From contig CAZGCA010000093.1 in assembly GCA_964524145.1 (NCBI GenBank), positions 1 through 24,392 on the forward strand: a stretch of DNA of 24,392 nucleotides, given 5' to 3'. Both the position numbers and the translations under genes were made by a program. Origin of the DNA: CAZGCA01 sp964524145. GTDB taxonomy: Bacteria; Hydrogenedentota; CAZGCA01. Under the pieces are notes generated by a model that did not search any database, was not told where the DNA came from, and saw only the letters and a program-made list of their open reading frames with translations. Below, piece by piece: positions 6,863-14,348 of the stretch (its first letter is position 1; each line of letters opens with the position of its first letter).

Positions 6863-8461
6863 TCAGCCTTGTTTCCTTAGCCGTTTCTCTCTCAGCATAC
6901 GCCGCTTCGTGCTCATCTCCCTGACAAGTTGCAGGAACCCCTCGACGGGCTCGCCACCTGTCAGCTCGACTACTCGGTCGAGGAATTCCACCACCTCGGC
7001 GCCGTCGAAGACGCCCCGCAAGGAGTCGTCCAACTGGGCGAGGTTCTTCGCGCGCCGCCGTACCGTCAACCTCTTGGCAAACGACACTGCATCGAGATCG
7101 ATGAAGTAGAACGACCATTCGCCGCCTTCGCCGCGTTGCGCGAGCACGTTCTTCACCGACAGGTCGCTGTGGTATACCTTGCGATTGAAGAGACCGGCGA
7201 CCGCCTCAGCAAGAGCCGGCAGCAGCCCCGGCAGTTGTTCCCCGTGTCCGGCAGGCTGTTCCTCAACGTTGGTCGTGTCCGGGAGGTATTCCGTTATCAG
7301 GTAGCTCCGGTACGGCACGAACCAGAGCCGTTCCTGAACAAGCGCTATCGGCCGCGCGGTAGGAATGCCGCGCACGATGAACCCGTGTCCCGAGAGCCAC
7401 GCCTGCATCGAACGCGACCGGCGGAACAGCTTCAGCACAAACCTGAGCGGCGGACCGTACCGTTCTTCCTTGACTATGTAGGTTTTTGCGTACCGCGACG
7501 AGCGCAACGCTACCCGCGTGACATACGCCCTGCGCGACTCTTTGAGCAGTCGGTGGTCACGGGCGCGTCTGGCGTCCTTGTGCGACAAGATCAGCTGCAG
7601 CATATCGTCGATAGACATATCTCTGCGTCGGAAAACCTTCACGCCCGGGGCTTTGTTGATGGTGAACTCCGAACTCTCCTTGACGCACCGCCGCGTTCTG
7701 CTCGAGAGTTGGCGCCGGGCCAGCCGTCGCGAGCCGGATTCGATGGTTTCGAGAGAGGGGCAGTCGTTCTGCAGCCGCGCCCGTGCTGCATCGAGAACGA
7801 TCTGTCTCTCGTCCGGGGCGGTGAGTTCGTTCAGTGAGAAGAACAGCTTGGCCATCGTCCTCCGTACTTTGCAGGGGGTGAGACATCGCGAGCATCGGAC
7901 GCTGTCGAGATCGATAAGGAAGAACTCGCGCTCCATGCCGGATCCCCCGCGAACGAGTATGTTGCCGACGTGCGCGTCGCGGTGGTAGACGCCTTTCGAG
8001 CAGACCTCGCCGACGAACCGCCCGAGCTTTCTCAGCAGCGCGATTCTCTCCTTGCGCTGGCTTTCTCTGAGGCACGTGTCGAGTCGCTCGATGTCCGGTA
8101 TCTCTTCAAGAACAAGGACTTGGTCGCATACGAATCCGCCGCGCCGCTTCGTGCCGAGCGCCACCGGCCTTGCAGTCGGCACACCCCTGTCGAGCACCGC
8201 ACGGGTTGCCCGCCATCCCGCCCCGCCTTTCGATCCGACCAACAGGTATTTCAGCGCGGATTTCCGATTGCGGATGAAGTACCGTTTGATGATAAGGTTG
8301 ACTCCGCGCACGGTGAGCGAGGAGACCTCTCGCACACGGTTCGCTCGCAGGCGGCGTGCCTTGCCGGAATTGACGGCCCTCAGAAAAGACTCAACGAAGG
8401 AATGGTCGTACGGAGGGTTCAGTCTCCAGTGCAATCCCGTGAGCCTAGTCTCCGACTGCAC
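6863..8461 (-). CDS. Fused tandem LPS kinase (two WaaP/KdkA-type domains)
   Basis: A 532-residue protein with two kinase-like domains of the lipopolysaccharide kinase (Kdo/WaaP) superfamily. Domain 1 shows Lys59 (LIIKRYF), VPTARPVALG (94-103), the catalytic loop YHRDAHVGNILV (His160, Asp162, Asn167) and the metal site FFLIDLDSV (Asp184). Domain 2 repeats the order: Lys344 (FVLKLFR), IPTARPIAL, YHSDLSVKNVLA (His431, Asp433, Asn438) and FYFIDLDAV (Asp455). Both look catalytically intact. The expected reaction is ATP-dependent phosphorylation of Kdo or heptose in the LPS inner core at the cytoplasmic membrane. I use the GTG at 8461, preceded by AGGAAAG about 8 nt away and overlapping the GT2 gene by 17 bp. 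The ATG at 8542 would give 559 aa and an unlikely 98-bp overlap. A two-domain fusion is not the usual WaaP/KdkA form. Confidence 0.88.
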   Translation of the reverse strand: MQSETRLTGLHWRLNPPYDHSFVESFLRAVNSGKARRLRANRVREVSSLTVRGVNLIIKRYFIRNRKSALKYLLVGSKGGAGWRATRAVLDRGVPTARPVALGTKRRGGFVCDQVLVLEEIPDIERLDTCLRESQRKERIALLRKLGRFVGEVCSKGVYHRDAHVGNILVRGGSGMEREFFLIDLDSVRCSRCLTPCKVRRTMAKLFFSLNELTAPDERQIVLDAARARLQNDCPSLETIESGSRRLARRQLSSRTRRCVKESSEFTINKAPGVKVFRRRDMSIDDMLQLILSHKDARRARDHRLLKESRRAYVTRVALRSSRYAKTYIVKEERYGPPLRFVLKLFRRSRSMQAWLSGHGFIVRGIPTARPIALVQERLWFVPYRSYLITEYLPDTTNVEEQPAGHGEQLPGLLPALAEAVAGLFNRKVYHSDLSVKNVLAQRGEGGEWSFYFIDLDAVSFAKRLTVRRRAKNLAQLDDSLRGVFDGAEVVEFLDRVVELTGGEPVEGFLQLVREMSTKRRMLREKRLRKQG

Positions 8462-9227
8462 GGTTTCTTTCCTTTCGCTGGAGTTCCCAGAGCTTGGCGT
8501 ATTTCGAGAATACGGAAAACGCGGCAAGCGAGCAAAGAACAAGCCCTTCTCTGCCGTCGAGGAACCCGAGCTGAAACAGGTACATTCTGACGAACCTCAA
8601 GATCGGGCGCAACGTGACGTTGTACCAGGCAGCCTTCTTGCCGCGTTCAAGCGCATCTTCCGCGCCACGCGTGGTATAGTCGTTCAACACATCGACGAAC
8701 TGGGCGAGGCTCGAGTAGGTGTAGTGAAGAAGGGTTCCCTCGATACGGCCGACGCGTCCCTCGACTATGGGCGCGGCATGAATGCGTCTCTCCTGGTACC
8801 GGACGGCACCTTGACGGAACAGTCTGGGAATGTACTCGTTCTGCCAACCGCAGTATCTGATCCGCCGCCCCAGAAAGTGGGACACTCTCAGCATCTCGAA
8901 CCCGTTATACTCCGGCGCGTCCTTGGCAATGACCGCCTTTATCTGCTCGGCCAACTCGGGAGTTACCCGCTCGTCCGCGTCAATAAGGAAACTCCAAGGG
9001 TTGGACAGTTGCGGAAAGGCCCAGTTAAGCTGTGATCCCATGGCCTCGTACTCGTGGCGGACTACCCGGTCGGTGTACTCGAGGCATATGGCCTCAGTCC
9101 CGTCGTTACATCGCTCATCGTCCAATACCACGAAAATCTCGTCGGCCCATTTCACGCTTTCGAGACAGTCGCGGATACAGTCCTCCTCGTTTTTTGTCGC
9201 GATTACCACGCTGAGCTTTGGGGCCAT
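8445..9227 (-). CDS. GT2-family glycosyltransferase, WaaE/KdtX-like (LPS core)
   Basis: A 260-residue family 2 (GT-A fold) glycosyltransferase. The N-terminus KLSVVIATKNEEDCIRDCLESV is the nucleotide-sugar-binding start, followed by DEIFVVLDDERCNDGT and the metal-binding acidic loop FLIDADERV (residues 80-88). The tail FLDGREGLVLCSLAAFSVFSKYAKLWE matches the hydrophobic end of the WaaE/KdtX group, which adds a beta-glucose to inner-core heptose. That assignment is by family resemblance. The start ATG shares its A with the stop of rfaE2 (TGATG), so the two are translationally coupled. The stop lies inside the double kinase's first codons. Size and motifs are typical and nothing is truncated. 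Confidence 0.9.
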   Translation of the reverse strand: MAPKLSVVIATKNEEDCIRDCLESVKWADEIFVVLDDERCNDGTEAICLEYTDRVVRHEYEAMGSQLNWAFPQLSNPWSFLIDADERVTPELAEQIKAVIAKDAPEYNGFEMLRVSHFLGRRIRYCGWQNEYIPRLFRQGAVRYQERRIHAAPIVEGRVGRIEGTLLHYTYSSLAQFVDVLNDYTTRGAEDALERGKKAAWYNVTLRPILRFVRMYLFQLGFLDGREGLVLCSLAAFSVFSKYAKLWELQRKERNRAVGD

Positions 9228-9709
9228 CAGCCGGTCTCTATCGCCTTGATGCGGTACAGCGTGTCGGCCGTCGAGTGGTCCTTGGGGTCGCCGACGATAG
9301 CTATGCGTGCGCCGATACGATGTACCGTGTCGCGTTCCGGCAGGTTTTCCGGAGTATAGTCTGTTCCCTTGGCATGAACGTCGGGTCTCAGCTTCTCGAG
9401 CAGCGAGTCTATCGTCTTCTCTCCGAAGATCGTGACGTAATCGACACTGGTGAACTCGCTCAGTATTTCCATACGGTAGTCCTGATTGTTGACAGGACCC
9501 GCGTCGCGTTTATACTTGCGTATGTAATTGTCGTCGTTTATGGCGACGATCAGCACGTCCCCCTCGGCCTTGGCACCGCGCAGACATCGAATATGTCCGA
9601 CGTGGACAAGATCAAAACAGCCGTTTGTCAGGACGACAACCTTGCCTTCGGCTTTGAGCTGTCCGACTATCCGGGCCAACTCGTCGCGGTCTCTGACTAT
9701 CTTACCCAT
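9227..9709 (-). CDS. rfaE2: D-glycero-beta-D-manno-heptose 1-phosphate adenylyltransferase
   Basis: A 160-residue cytidylyltransferase-like enzyme that joins heptose-1-phosphate and ATP to make ADP-D-glycero-beta-D-manno-heptose, the last adenylation step of inner-core heptose supply. The signature NGCFDLVHVGHI (residues 29-40) holds the HxGH catalytic motif. Further family strings are VAINDDNYIRKYKR, GPVNNQDYRMEIL, VHAKGTDYTPENLPE and, near the end, STADTLYRIK, where the usual family pattern ends in ST..I. It corresponds to the C-terminal half of E. coli HldE and is encoded separately here. Its start overlaps the heptose kinase gene by 8 bp and its stop overlaps the GT2 start by one base, so all three are in one translationally coupled run. 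Confidence 0.95.
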   Translation of the reverse strand: MGKIVRDRDELARIVGQLKAEGKVVVLTNGCFDLVHVGHIRCLRGAKAEGDVLIVAINDDNYIRKYKRDAGPVNNQDYRMEILSEFTSVDYVTIFGEKTIDSLLEKLRPDVHAKGTDYTPENLPERDTVHRIGARIAIVGDPKDHSTADTLYRIKAIETG

Positions 9710-10694
9710 TTTCTCTGCCGATCATCTCCTTGAGTTCCATCAGCGTGAGCGCCGCCGTGCCGCGTTTCATAACGACAACGCCCGCAGCGTAGTTCGCCAG
9801 CACAGCCGCTTCGTAGTACGAGGCTCCGCTCACACGGGCCAGCGCCAGAACGGTTGTCACCGTATCGCCTGCGCCAGAGACATCCGTCCCGACCGTGGTT
9901 CCGGCTACAGGTATCTCGCGGACCTCCTTCCCCGGCTCGAACATCGCCATCCCACGGTTCCCGAGCGTGACAAGCGCCATCTCGGGCTCGAGCATGTCGA
10001 GCAGACGTTTGCCGATATAAGGCAGGTTCACGTCATCAATACCGCACTCTATCCCTGTCAACGCCTCTGCTTCGGCTTCGTTCGGTTTGACGATGGTGAA
10101 TCTCCCGAACTTTCCGAGTCCGAACCGAGAGTCTGCCAACACGGGCACGCTGGAAAAGGATTCTCTCAGCCGTTTGATGACTTCGGCCGAGAGGACCTTG
10201 TACCCGTAATCCGAAGCGATGAGCGCGTCAACCGTGCCTGTCACAGCGTCGATCTTCTCGAGGATCAGTGCTTCGGGCGGGACATTGTCCTCCGGCGGTT
10301 CCCTGTAGATGCAGAGCATTTGCTGCTTGCTGGTATTGCGGTCGCCGGCGACAATGCGCGTCTTGGTGATGGTGCTCGTCGAACCGTCGATCACCAGCCC
10401 GCTCGTATCGACACCTTTCTTGGCGAGCAGTTCGCACAATCCGTTGCCCGGCTCGTCATCTCCGACAACCCCTATCGGAAAAACCGTCGCGCCAAGCGTG
10501 ACGAGATTGTTGGCCACGTTCGCTGCGCTTCCTGGAACCAGCTTCTCGTCCTCGTACCTTACCACCAGGACGGGTGCTTCGCGCGAAAGCCTGACCGGCT
10601 CGCCGTATATGTACACGTCGGCCACCATGTCTCCGACGACGGCTATTCTGGCATCGGAGAACCGGTCGACGATCTCGAACAGCCTCTCGATCAT
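9702..10694 (-). CDS. rfaE1: D-glycero-beta-D-manno-heptose-7-phosphate kinase
   Basis: A 330-residue PfkB/ribokinase-family kinase equivalent to the N-terminal domain of HldE. It phosphorylates heptose-7-phosphate at C1 to give the 1,7-bisphosphate precursor of ADP-heptose. Visible motifs are GDMVADVYIYGEPVRLSREAP (residues 21-41, typical of heptose kinases), GSAANVANNL (55-64, sugar binding), KTRIVAGDRN, VKPNEAEAEALTG (ATP region) and DVSGAGDT (271-278, anion hole and catalytic Asp277). The family more often has DVTGAGDT. It begins 1 nt after the Kdo kinase stop and overlaps rfaE2 by 8 bp. The phosphatase GmhB and isomerase GmhA needed to complete the pathway are not in this window. Confidence 0.95.
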   Translation of the reverse strand: MIERLFEIVDRFSDARIAVVGDMVADVYIYGEPVRLSREAPVLVVRYEDEKLVPGSAANVANNLVTLGATVFPIGVVGDDEPGNGLCELLAKKGVDTSGLVIDGSTSTITKTRIVAGDRNTSKQQMLCIYREPPEDNVPPEALILEKIDAVTGTVDALIASDYGYKVLSAEVIKRLRESFSSVPVLADSRFGLGKFGRFTIVKPNEAEAEALTGIECGIDDVNLPYIGKRLLDMLEPEMALVTLGNRGMAMFEPGKEVREIPVAGTTVGTDVSGAGDTVTTVLALARVSGASYYEAAVLANYAAGVVVMKRGTAALTLMELKEMIGRENG

Positions 10695-10695
10695 T

Positions 10696-11529
10696 TCAGA
10701 CGCTCCTTCCCATCAGCCTGTACAGCACATCTGATATGAACCATTTGACCTCGTAGGCTATCCTCAACGCGGAACGGGTTACGATGCGCCGTACCGGGTC
10801 ATCTTTCCGTCCGTGACAGTAGGCTGTCAGGAAGCGCACCGTGTCGGCCCGGGTGAGGTCCAACCCGTCACGTCGCGCCTTCGCGGCGGAGCGGTTCAAT
10901 CTGAGGATGTTTCTCGCACACTGAACCGGGCTGAGCTTGGTCTTGAGCCTCGCCTTGTCGAAATCCACGATGTACACGCGTGGCGTCCGGCCTTCCAAGG
11001 TGACGAGCAGGTTGCGCACGTTGAGGTCCGCGTGATAGATGCCGGCATCGTGCATCTCTCGCACGGTGCCTGCCGCGGCACGTATCACCTCGTGTTTCAG
11101 CTCAACGCCGGCGTGATCGTGAGCGTCGATACTGGACAAGAACCGCACCGTGTCGGTCGCACCGGGGATCTCCCGCGACACGAGATAGTCTGCGTGAAAC
11201 ATGCCAGCCGGACGAACGACTCCCACCAGACTCTCTGCGACGTTTATCCCATGTCCTTGCGCTCGGTCGGTGGCGAAGAGTTCTGCGAGCGGACGGGGCC
11301 GCCCCAAGAACAAGTCGGGGATTATCCTGCCGAACAACCCGCCCCTCTTGTACTGTTTGCAGACAGCTCGCACACCTTGCTCCAACAACATGTAATGGAT
11401 CGTGCCCCTACCACCGGACTCGGAACAAACATACTTGCCCGATAGGAACGTGTCCAGACAAGGCTCGCATCCTTTGCGGACAAACGCAACAACACCCTGG
11501 TTGGTCACAGTCTTGAAGTCGGTTGGCAA
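10696..11529 (-). CDS. kdkA: 3-deoxy-D-manno-octulosonic acid (Kdo) kinase, KdkA/WaaP family
   Basis: A 277-residue LPS-type kinase, first gene of the LPS run, expected to use ATP to phosphorylate Kdo attached to lipid A at the inner membrane. Core residues: Lys58 in VCKQYKRGG, the region GGLFGR, the catalytic loop YHADLNVRNLLV (His166, Asp168, Asn173) and the metal site VYIVDFDKARL (Asp189). VDFDKA is typical of KdkA. The symbol is given by family resemblance. The start at 11529 is a TTG with only weak GAGCGG ahead. The frame stays open upstream to about 11613, and a CTG near 11556 has a well-placed GGAGG, so the N-terminus is uncertain by about ten residues. The next gene follows after 1 nt. 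Confidence 0.85.
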   Translation of the reverse strand: MPTDFKTVTNQGVVAFVRKGCEPCLDTFLSGKYVCSESGGRGTIHYMLLEQGVRAVCKQYKRGGLFGRIIPDLFLGRPRPLAELFATDRAQGHGINVAESLVGVVRPAGMFHADYLVSREIPGATDTVRFLSSIDAHDHAGVELKHEVIRAAAGTVREMHDAGIYHADLNVRNLLVTLEGRTPRVYIVDFDKARLKTKLSPVQCARNILRLNRSAAKARRDGLDLTRADTVRFLTAYCHGRKDDPVRRIVTRSALRIAYEVKWFISDVLYRLMGRSV

Positions 11530-11607
11530 ACCGTACCGCTCACAATTAAGTCGCAGATCCCCTGCCTCCCGAATTGCGAGTTCCTCTTCCTGCCGCCACG
11601 TTACGGT

Positions 11608-11636
11608 ATTTTACCACGATGCCCTCCAACATTCAA
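11608..11636 (-). promoter_or_regulatory. Putative sigma70-type promoter of the LPS core operon
   Basis: On the minus strand, -35 TTGAAT (11636-11631) and -10 TAAAAT (11613-11608) are spaced 17 bp, giving a predicted transcript start near 11601. That is about 70 nt before the TTG start of the Kdo kinase. No other good promoter was noticed between the eight genes that follow, which fits a single transcript. Confidence 0.6.
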
Positions 11637-11712
11637 CGAACCCGCGCTGTCAGCCCTCCGTGTTCTGTGAGTCTCTCTTGCCCTGCGGTCGCGTTCTGGG
11701 AGACCGAGACTA

Positions 11713-11741
11713 TTGAAATCGCGGGTCAAGGAGGATATAGT
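11713..11741 (+). promoter_or_regulatory. Putative sigma70-type promoter for the ClC-comFB pair
   Basis: TTGAAA (11713-11718) and TATAGT (11736-11741) are spaced 17 bp, with a predicted start near 11748. This gives a leader of about 42 nt before the ATG at 11790 and rules out the much earlier in-frame ATG at 11574. An AAGGAGG at 11729-11735 lies inside the spacer and has no start codon at the right distance, so it is not a ribosome-binding site. Confidence 0.6.
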
Positions 11742-11789
11742 TACGCTGGTGTCGGGCGACTCGTGTGGAATGAGGGGACGCTGGTTGTC

Positions 11790-13034
11790 ATGTTCAAACA
11801 AGGATGGCAGTACCTGCTCAGGTGGGTCCCGCTTGCGTTTCTGATAGGTTCTGCCGGCGGCCTGATCGTATGGGTATTGCAGCATGCGGTGGCGTTTGCG
11901 TATAGCATCCAGGGCGATCATCCGCTTGTGTATGCCTGCCCCATCATAGCAGGGGTGATCCTGGGGTTCGTGATCCACCGGATCGATCCCGCAGCTGCCG
12001 GCGAAGGCGTTCCGGCGTACATAGTGGCGGTGAACCAGAGGGGTGGGTACGTCCGGCCCCGCATGTTTCTGTGCCGGTTCATAGGGGCGATGGTGACCCT
12101 CGGGTTGCACGGCAGCGGCGGATTCGTAGGTCCGACGGTTCTTGTGAGCAGCGGCGTCGGGGGCCTTGCGTCCAGGGTGGCCAGACCGGTGCTCCACCAT
12201 TTCGGATTCAGAAAGAGCGACCATCGGCTGGCAGCGATCTGTGGTGCGGGCGGAGCGATCGGAGCGTTGCTGCACGCGCCGCTCGGCGGCGGGATATTCG
12301 CCGTCGAGGTGCTCTACGTGGCATCGGTCGAGTACGAAGGGTTTTTCCCGGCGATCCTGGCGAGCGCGGCGGGTTACTTCGTTCACGGGGCTCTAAACGG
12401 TCAGCATCTCACGCCTATGCACGGGGGGTTCTCGTTCAGCCTGAGCGTGGCCCCCGGTTTGATGCTCGCGGCCGCGACGACCGGGCTGTTGGGAGCAGCG
12501 TTCGTCCTGCTGTACAAACAAGCCTTCCTGTTGTTCCAGAAGATCACGCGCGTCCAGGGGTTGAAGACCGTCGTTGGCGGCGCTTGCTGTACTGCGGCCG
12601 GGCTCATCGTCGGCAAGGAAGTGATGGGCACGTCGCTCGGAACCCTTGACGGGCTGCTGAGTAATAGTCTCTCGTTGCCGATAGGCGTAGCGTGTCTTCT
12701 CATCGCCGGCAAGATGTTCAGCACGGCGGGGACAATCGGCTCGGGCTGCAACGCGGGCCTCACGTTGCCGGTCATTGTGTTAGGCGCGCTCGCGGGCGAC
12801 CTGATATCGACGGTGGGCGGTGTCAGCGCACAGGGAACACACACTGCTTTCGTTGTGACAGGGATAACAGCCATGCTCTCGGCCGTTATGAACGTGCCGA
12901 TAGCGAGCGCTGTGATAGCCATCGAGTTTTTTGGACGCGAGTATGCTGTGCCTGCAATACTGGGGAGCGTGATAGCGTTCAGCATAGCGCGGCCGCAAAT
13001 AATTTACGAGCAAGCGGCAGGCAGAAAGAGTTGA
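11790..13034 (+). CDS. ClC-family chloride channel/transporter with altered selectivity-filter motifs
   Basis: A 414-residue polytopic membrane protein of the voltage-gated ClC family, without C-terminal CBS domains. The three pore motifs of CLC-ec1 (GSGIP, GREGP, GxFxP) can be located. The first is GEGVP (residues 71-75). The second is GFVGPT, where the gating glutamate position is Val113. The third is GLTLP (323-327), with Thr325 in place of Phe. The intervening APLGGGIFAVEVLY matches the family's helix I/J region. Loss of the gating glutamate is known in other ClC proteins to favour channel-like behaviour, but transport mode here is inference. The ATG at 11790 is chosen because it lies just downstream of the promoter and begins MFKQGWQYLLRW before the first helix; a GTG at 11763 is possible. 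The ComFB-like gene follows after 16 bp. Confidence 0.88.
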   Translation: MFKQGWQYLLRWVPLAFLIGSAGGLIVWVLQHAVAFAYSIQGDHPLVYACPIIAGVILGFVIHRIDPAAAGEGVPAYIVAVNQRGGYVRPRMFLCRFIGAMVTLGLHGSGGFVGPTVLVSSGVGGLASRVARPVLHHFGFRKSDHRLAAICGAGGAIGALLHAPLGGGIFAVEVLYVASVEYEGFFPAILASAAGYFVHGALNGQHLTPMHGGFSFSLSVAPGLMLAAATTGLLGAAFVLLYKQAFLLFQKITRVQGLKTVVGGACCTAAGLIVGKEVMGTSLGTLDGLLSNSLSLPIGVACLLIAGKMFSTAGTIGSGCNAGLTLPVIVLGALAGDLISTVGGVSAQGTHTAFVVTGITAMLSAVMNVPIASAVIAIEFFGREYAVPAILGSVIAFSIARPQIIYEQAAGRKS

Positions 13035-13050
13035 GAAAGGGACAGAACCG

Positions 13051-13362
13051 ATGTTTCCCAGAGAACCGGATGACACACGCGAGCTCATAAACGTCAACGA
13101 GCGGTTTGTGTTCGACGCGATCGAGCGGCTGTTCAAGGAAGACAAACAGATGTGCAGGTGCGAGGATTGTGTGCTCGACACCGCCGCGCTCGCGTTAAAC
13201 AAGCTGCCGGCGCACTACCACCACTCGAGTTTCGTTCCGATGCCGTCGGGTGTCAGGGGGATGCGCTCGTTCGTCCCCGAAGACGAGAAGAAACTTATCG
13301 CTACGGTCGAAAAAGCGGTGCGCGAGGCAATGCAGCGCGTCAAGGACCATCCGAACCACTGA
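13051..13362 (+). CDS. ComFB-family (late competence development) protein
   Basis: A 103-residue cytosolic protein. The central string MCRCEDCVLDTAALALNKLP (Cys35, Cys37, Cys40) followed by AHYHHS is the hallmark of the ComFB family, and the N-terminal ELINVNERFVFDAIERLF is also typical. Members in Bacillus sit in the comF operon with unknown function, and cyanobacterial relatives have been described as cyclic-dinucleotide binding; neither is shown here. An AAAGGGA precedes the ATG by about 8 nt and the gene lies 16 bp after the ClC gene, so both are probably on one transcript. The last 40 residues are charged and probably helical. No other competence gene is in the window. Confidence 0.88.
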   Translation: MFPREPDDTRELINVNERFVFDAIERLFKEDKQMCRCEDCVLDTAALALNKLPAHYHHSSFVPMPSGVRGMRSFVPEDEKKLIATVEKAVREAMQRVKDHPNH

Positions 13363-13383
13363 CAAGACGAGCCCCGGTTCGGG

Positions 13384-14334
13384 TCAGTCCGCAGCCGCAG
13401 CCAGTTCCTCCTTCCAGTACGGTTCGCGCCCCTCCATGGCCGTGACAAGCCTCGCAACGGTGTCGTTCAGAGGGGCAGCCTCGCCGACGCTTGTCGCCAC
13501 TGAAGCCACCGCTCCGTTGATAGCCGATATCTCCGTTCGTCTTCCCGCCAGTATGTCCTGAAGCATCGAAGATATGTTTGTGGCGGTGTTCTCGCAGACC
13601 GTCTCGACGAGTTCGACTGCGCCGAAGTCGGTCTCGAGAGCGTCGGTGGCGATGGCCACGTGAAGCGCCTCGAGCGCAAGTTTGCCGAGCATCTCGCGTG
13701 CGGCTGGGATTTCGACGAGCCGGCCGTTTCGCACGCCCAGCAGCGCGGTCAGCGGGTTGATAGCTGCGTTCACGATGAGCTTCTTCCAGATGGCGGCCTG
13801 GACGTTGTCGGTAATCGCCGTGTTGAACCCTGCGTCGGCGAGCGTTTGCACGAGCGACCGCGCACTGTCGTCGTTGGCCGGTTCGAGAGCGCCGACGGTC
13901 GTAGTGCCGCGTCCGCAATGCCGGACCTGGCCGGCGCCGAGCAGTGTCGCTCCCTCCGACGTGGTTCCGGCGAGCACCCTGCCAGCACCATACTTTTCGG
14001 CGATCGCCTCGGCATTACCCACGCCGTTCTGCAACGTAACGAAGAGTGTGTTGTCGCCCACATCGAGCGGCAAGGATTCCACCGCCCGGGCGGTATCGTA
14101 GGATTTTGTCCAGATGAAGACGAAATCGGCGGCGGCAACAGCCTGCGTGTCGCAGGTCGCCTCGACGGCAGTCTTGAAATCGCCGCTAATACCTGTCACG
14201 GACAGGCCATTGCCGGATATGTTCTCGCTGCGGTCCGGCCGCCTGTCGACGATGACGACATCAACCCCGGACCTCTTGAGCAACCCTGCGAAGAGGCATC
14301 CCATGGCCCCGGGGCCGACAACGGCAACTTTCAT
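13384..14334 (-). CDS. panE: 2-dehydropantoate 2-reductase (ketopantoate reductase)
   Basis: A 316-residue NADPH-dependent reductase of the ApbA/PanE family, converting 2-dehydropantoate to pantoate for coenzyme A synthesis in the cytosol. The N-terminus MKVAVVGPGAMGCLFAGLL holds the Rossmann GxGxxG. Other family strings are FVFIWTKSYDT, VTLQNGVGN, GTTSEGATLLGAGQVRHCGRG and, in the C-terminal helical domain, IWKKLIVNAAINPLTALLGVRNGRL with the catalytic lysine. It follows the SPOR gene by 14 bp and is probably last in that operon. It converges with the comFB gene across about 21 bp. Paralogous reductases of other 2-oxoacids share this family, so the substrate is likely rather than certain. Confidence 0.92.
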   Translation of the reverse strand: MKVAVVGPGAMGCLFAGLLKRSGVDVVIVDRRPDRSENISGNGLSVTGISGDFKTAVEATCDTQAVAAADFVFIWTKSYDTARAVESLPLDVGDNTLFVTLQNGVGNAEAIAEKYGAGRVLAGTTSEGATLLGAGQVRHCGRGTTTVGALEPANDDSARSLVQTLADAGFNTAITDNVQAAIWKKLIVNAAINPLTALLGVRNGRLVEIPAAREMLGKLALEALHVAIATDALETDFGAVELVETVCENTATNISSMLQDILAGRRTEISAINGAVASVATSVGEAAPLNDTVARLVTAMEGREPYWKEELAAAAD

Positions 14335-14348
14335 CTGGCAGCCCTCTG

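Noticed and set aside
8462..8542. Upstream ATG at 8542 as the start of the double kinase
   Set aside because: It would overlap the GT2 gene by 98 bp with a low-complexity N-terminus; the GTG at 8461 has a proper AGGAAAG and a short overlap.
9528..10739. Long plus-strand open frame of about 400 codons opposite rfaE1/rfaE2
   Set aside because: It is fully antisense to two well-supported heptose enzymes and has no recognisable domain; high-GC shadow frames are expected.
11574..11789. Upstream ATG at 11574 for the ClC gene
   Set aside because: It precedes the TTGAAA-17-TATAGT promoter and the extra residues show no family similarity.
13373..13383. CCCG-GTT-CGGG hairpin between the comFB and panE genes
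   Set aside because: Only four base pairs and no T run on either side; too weak to call a terminator.
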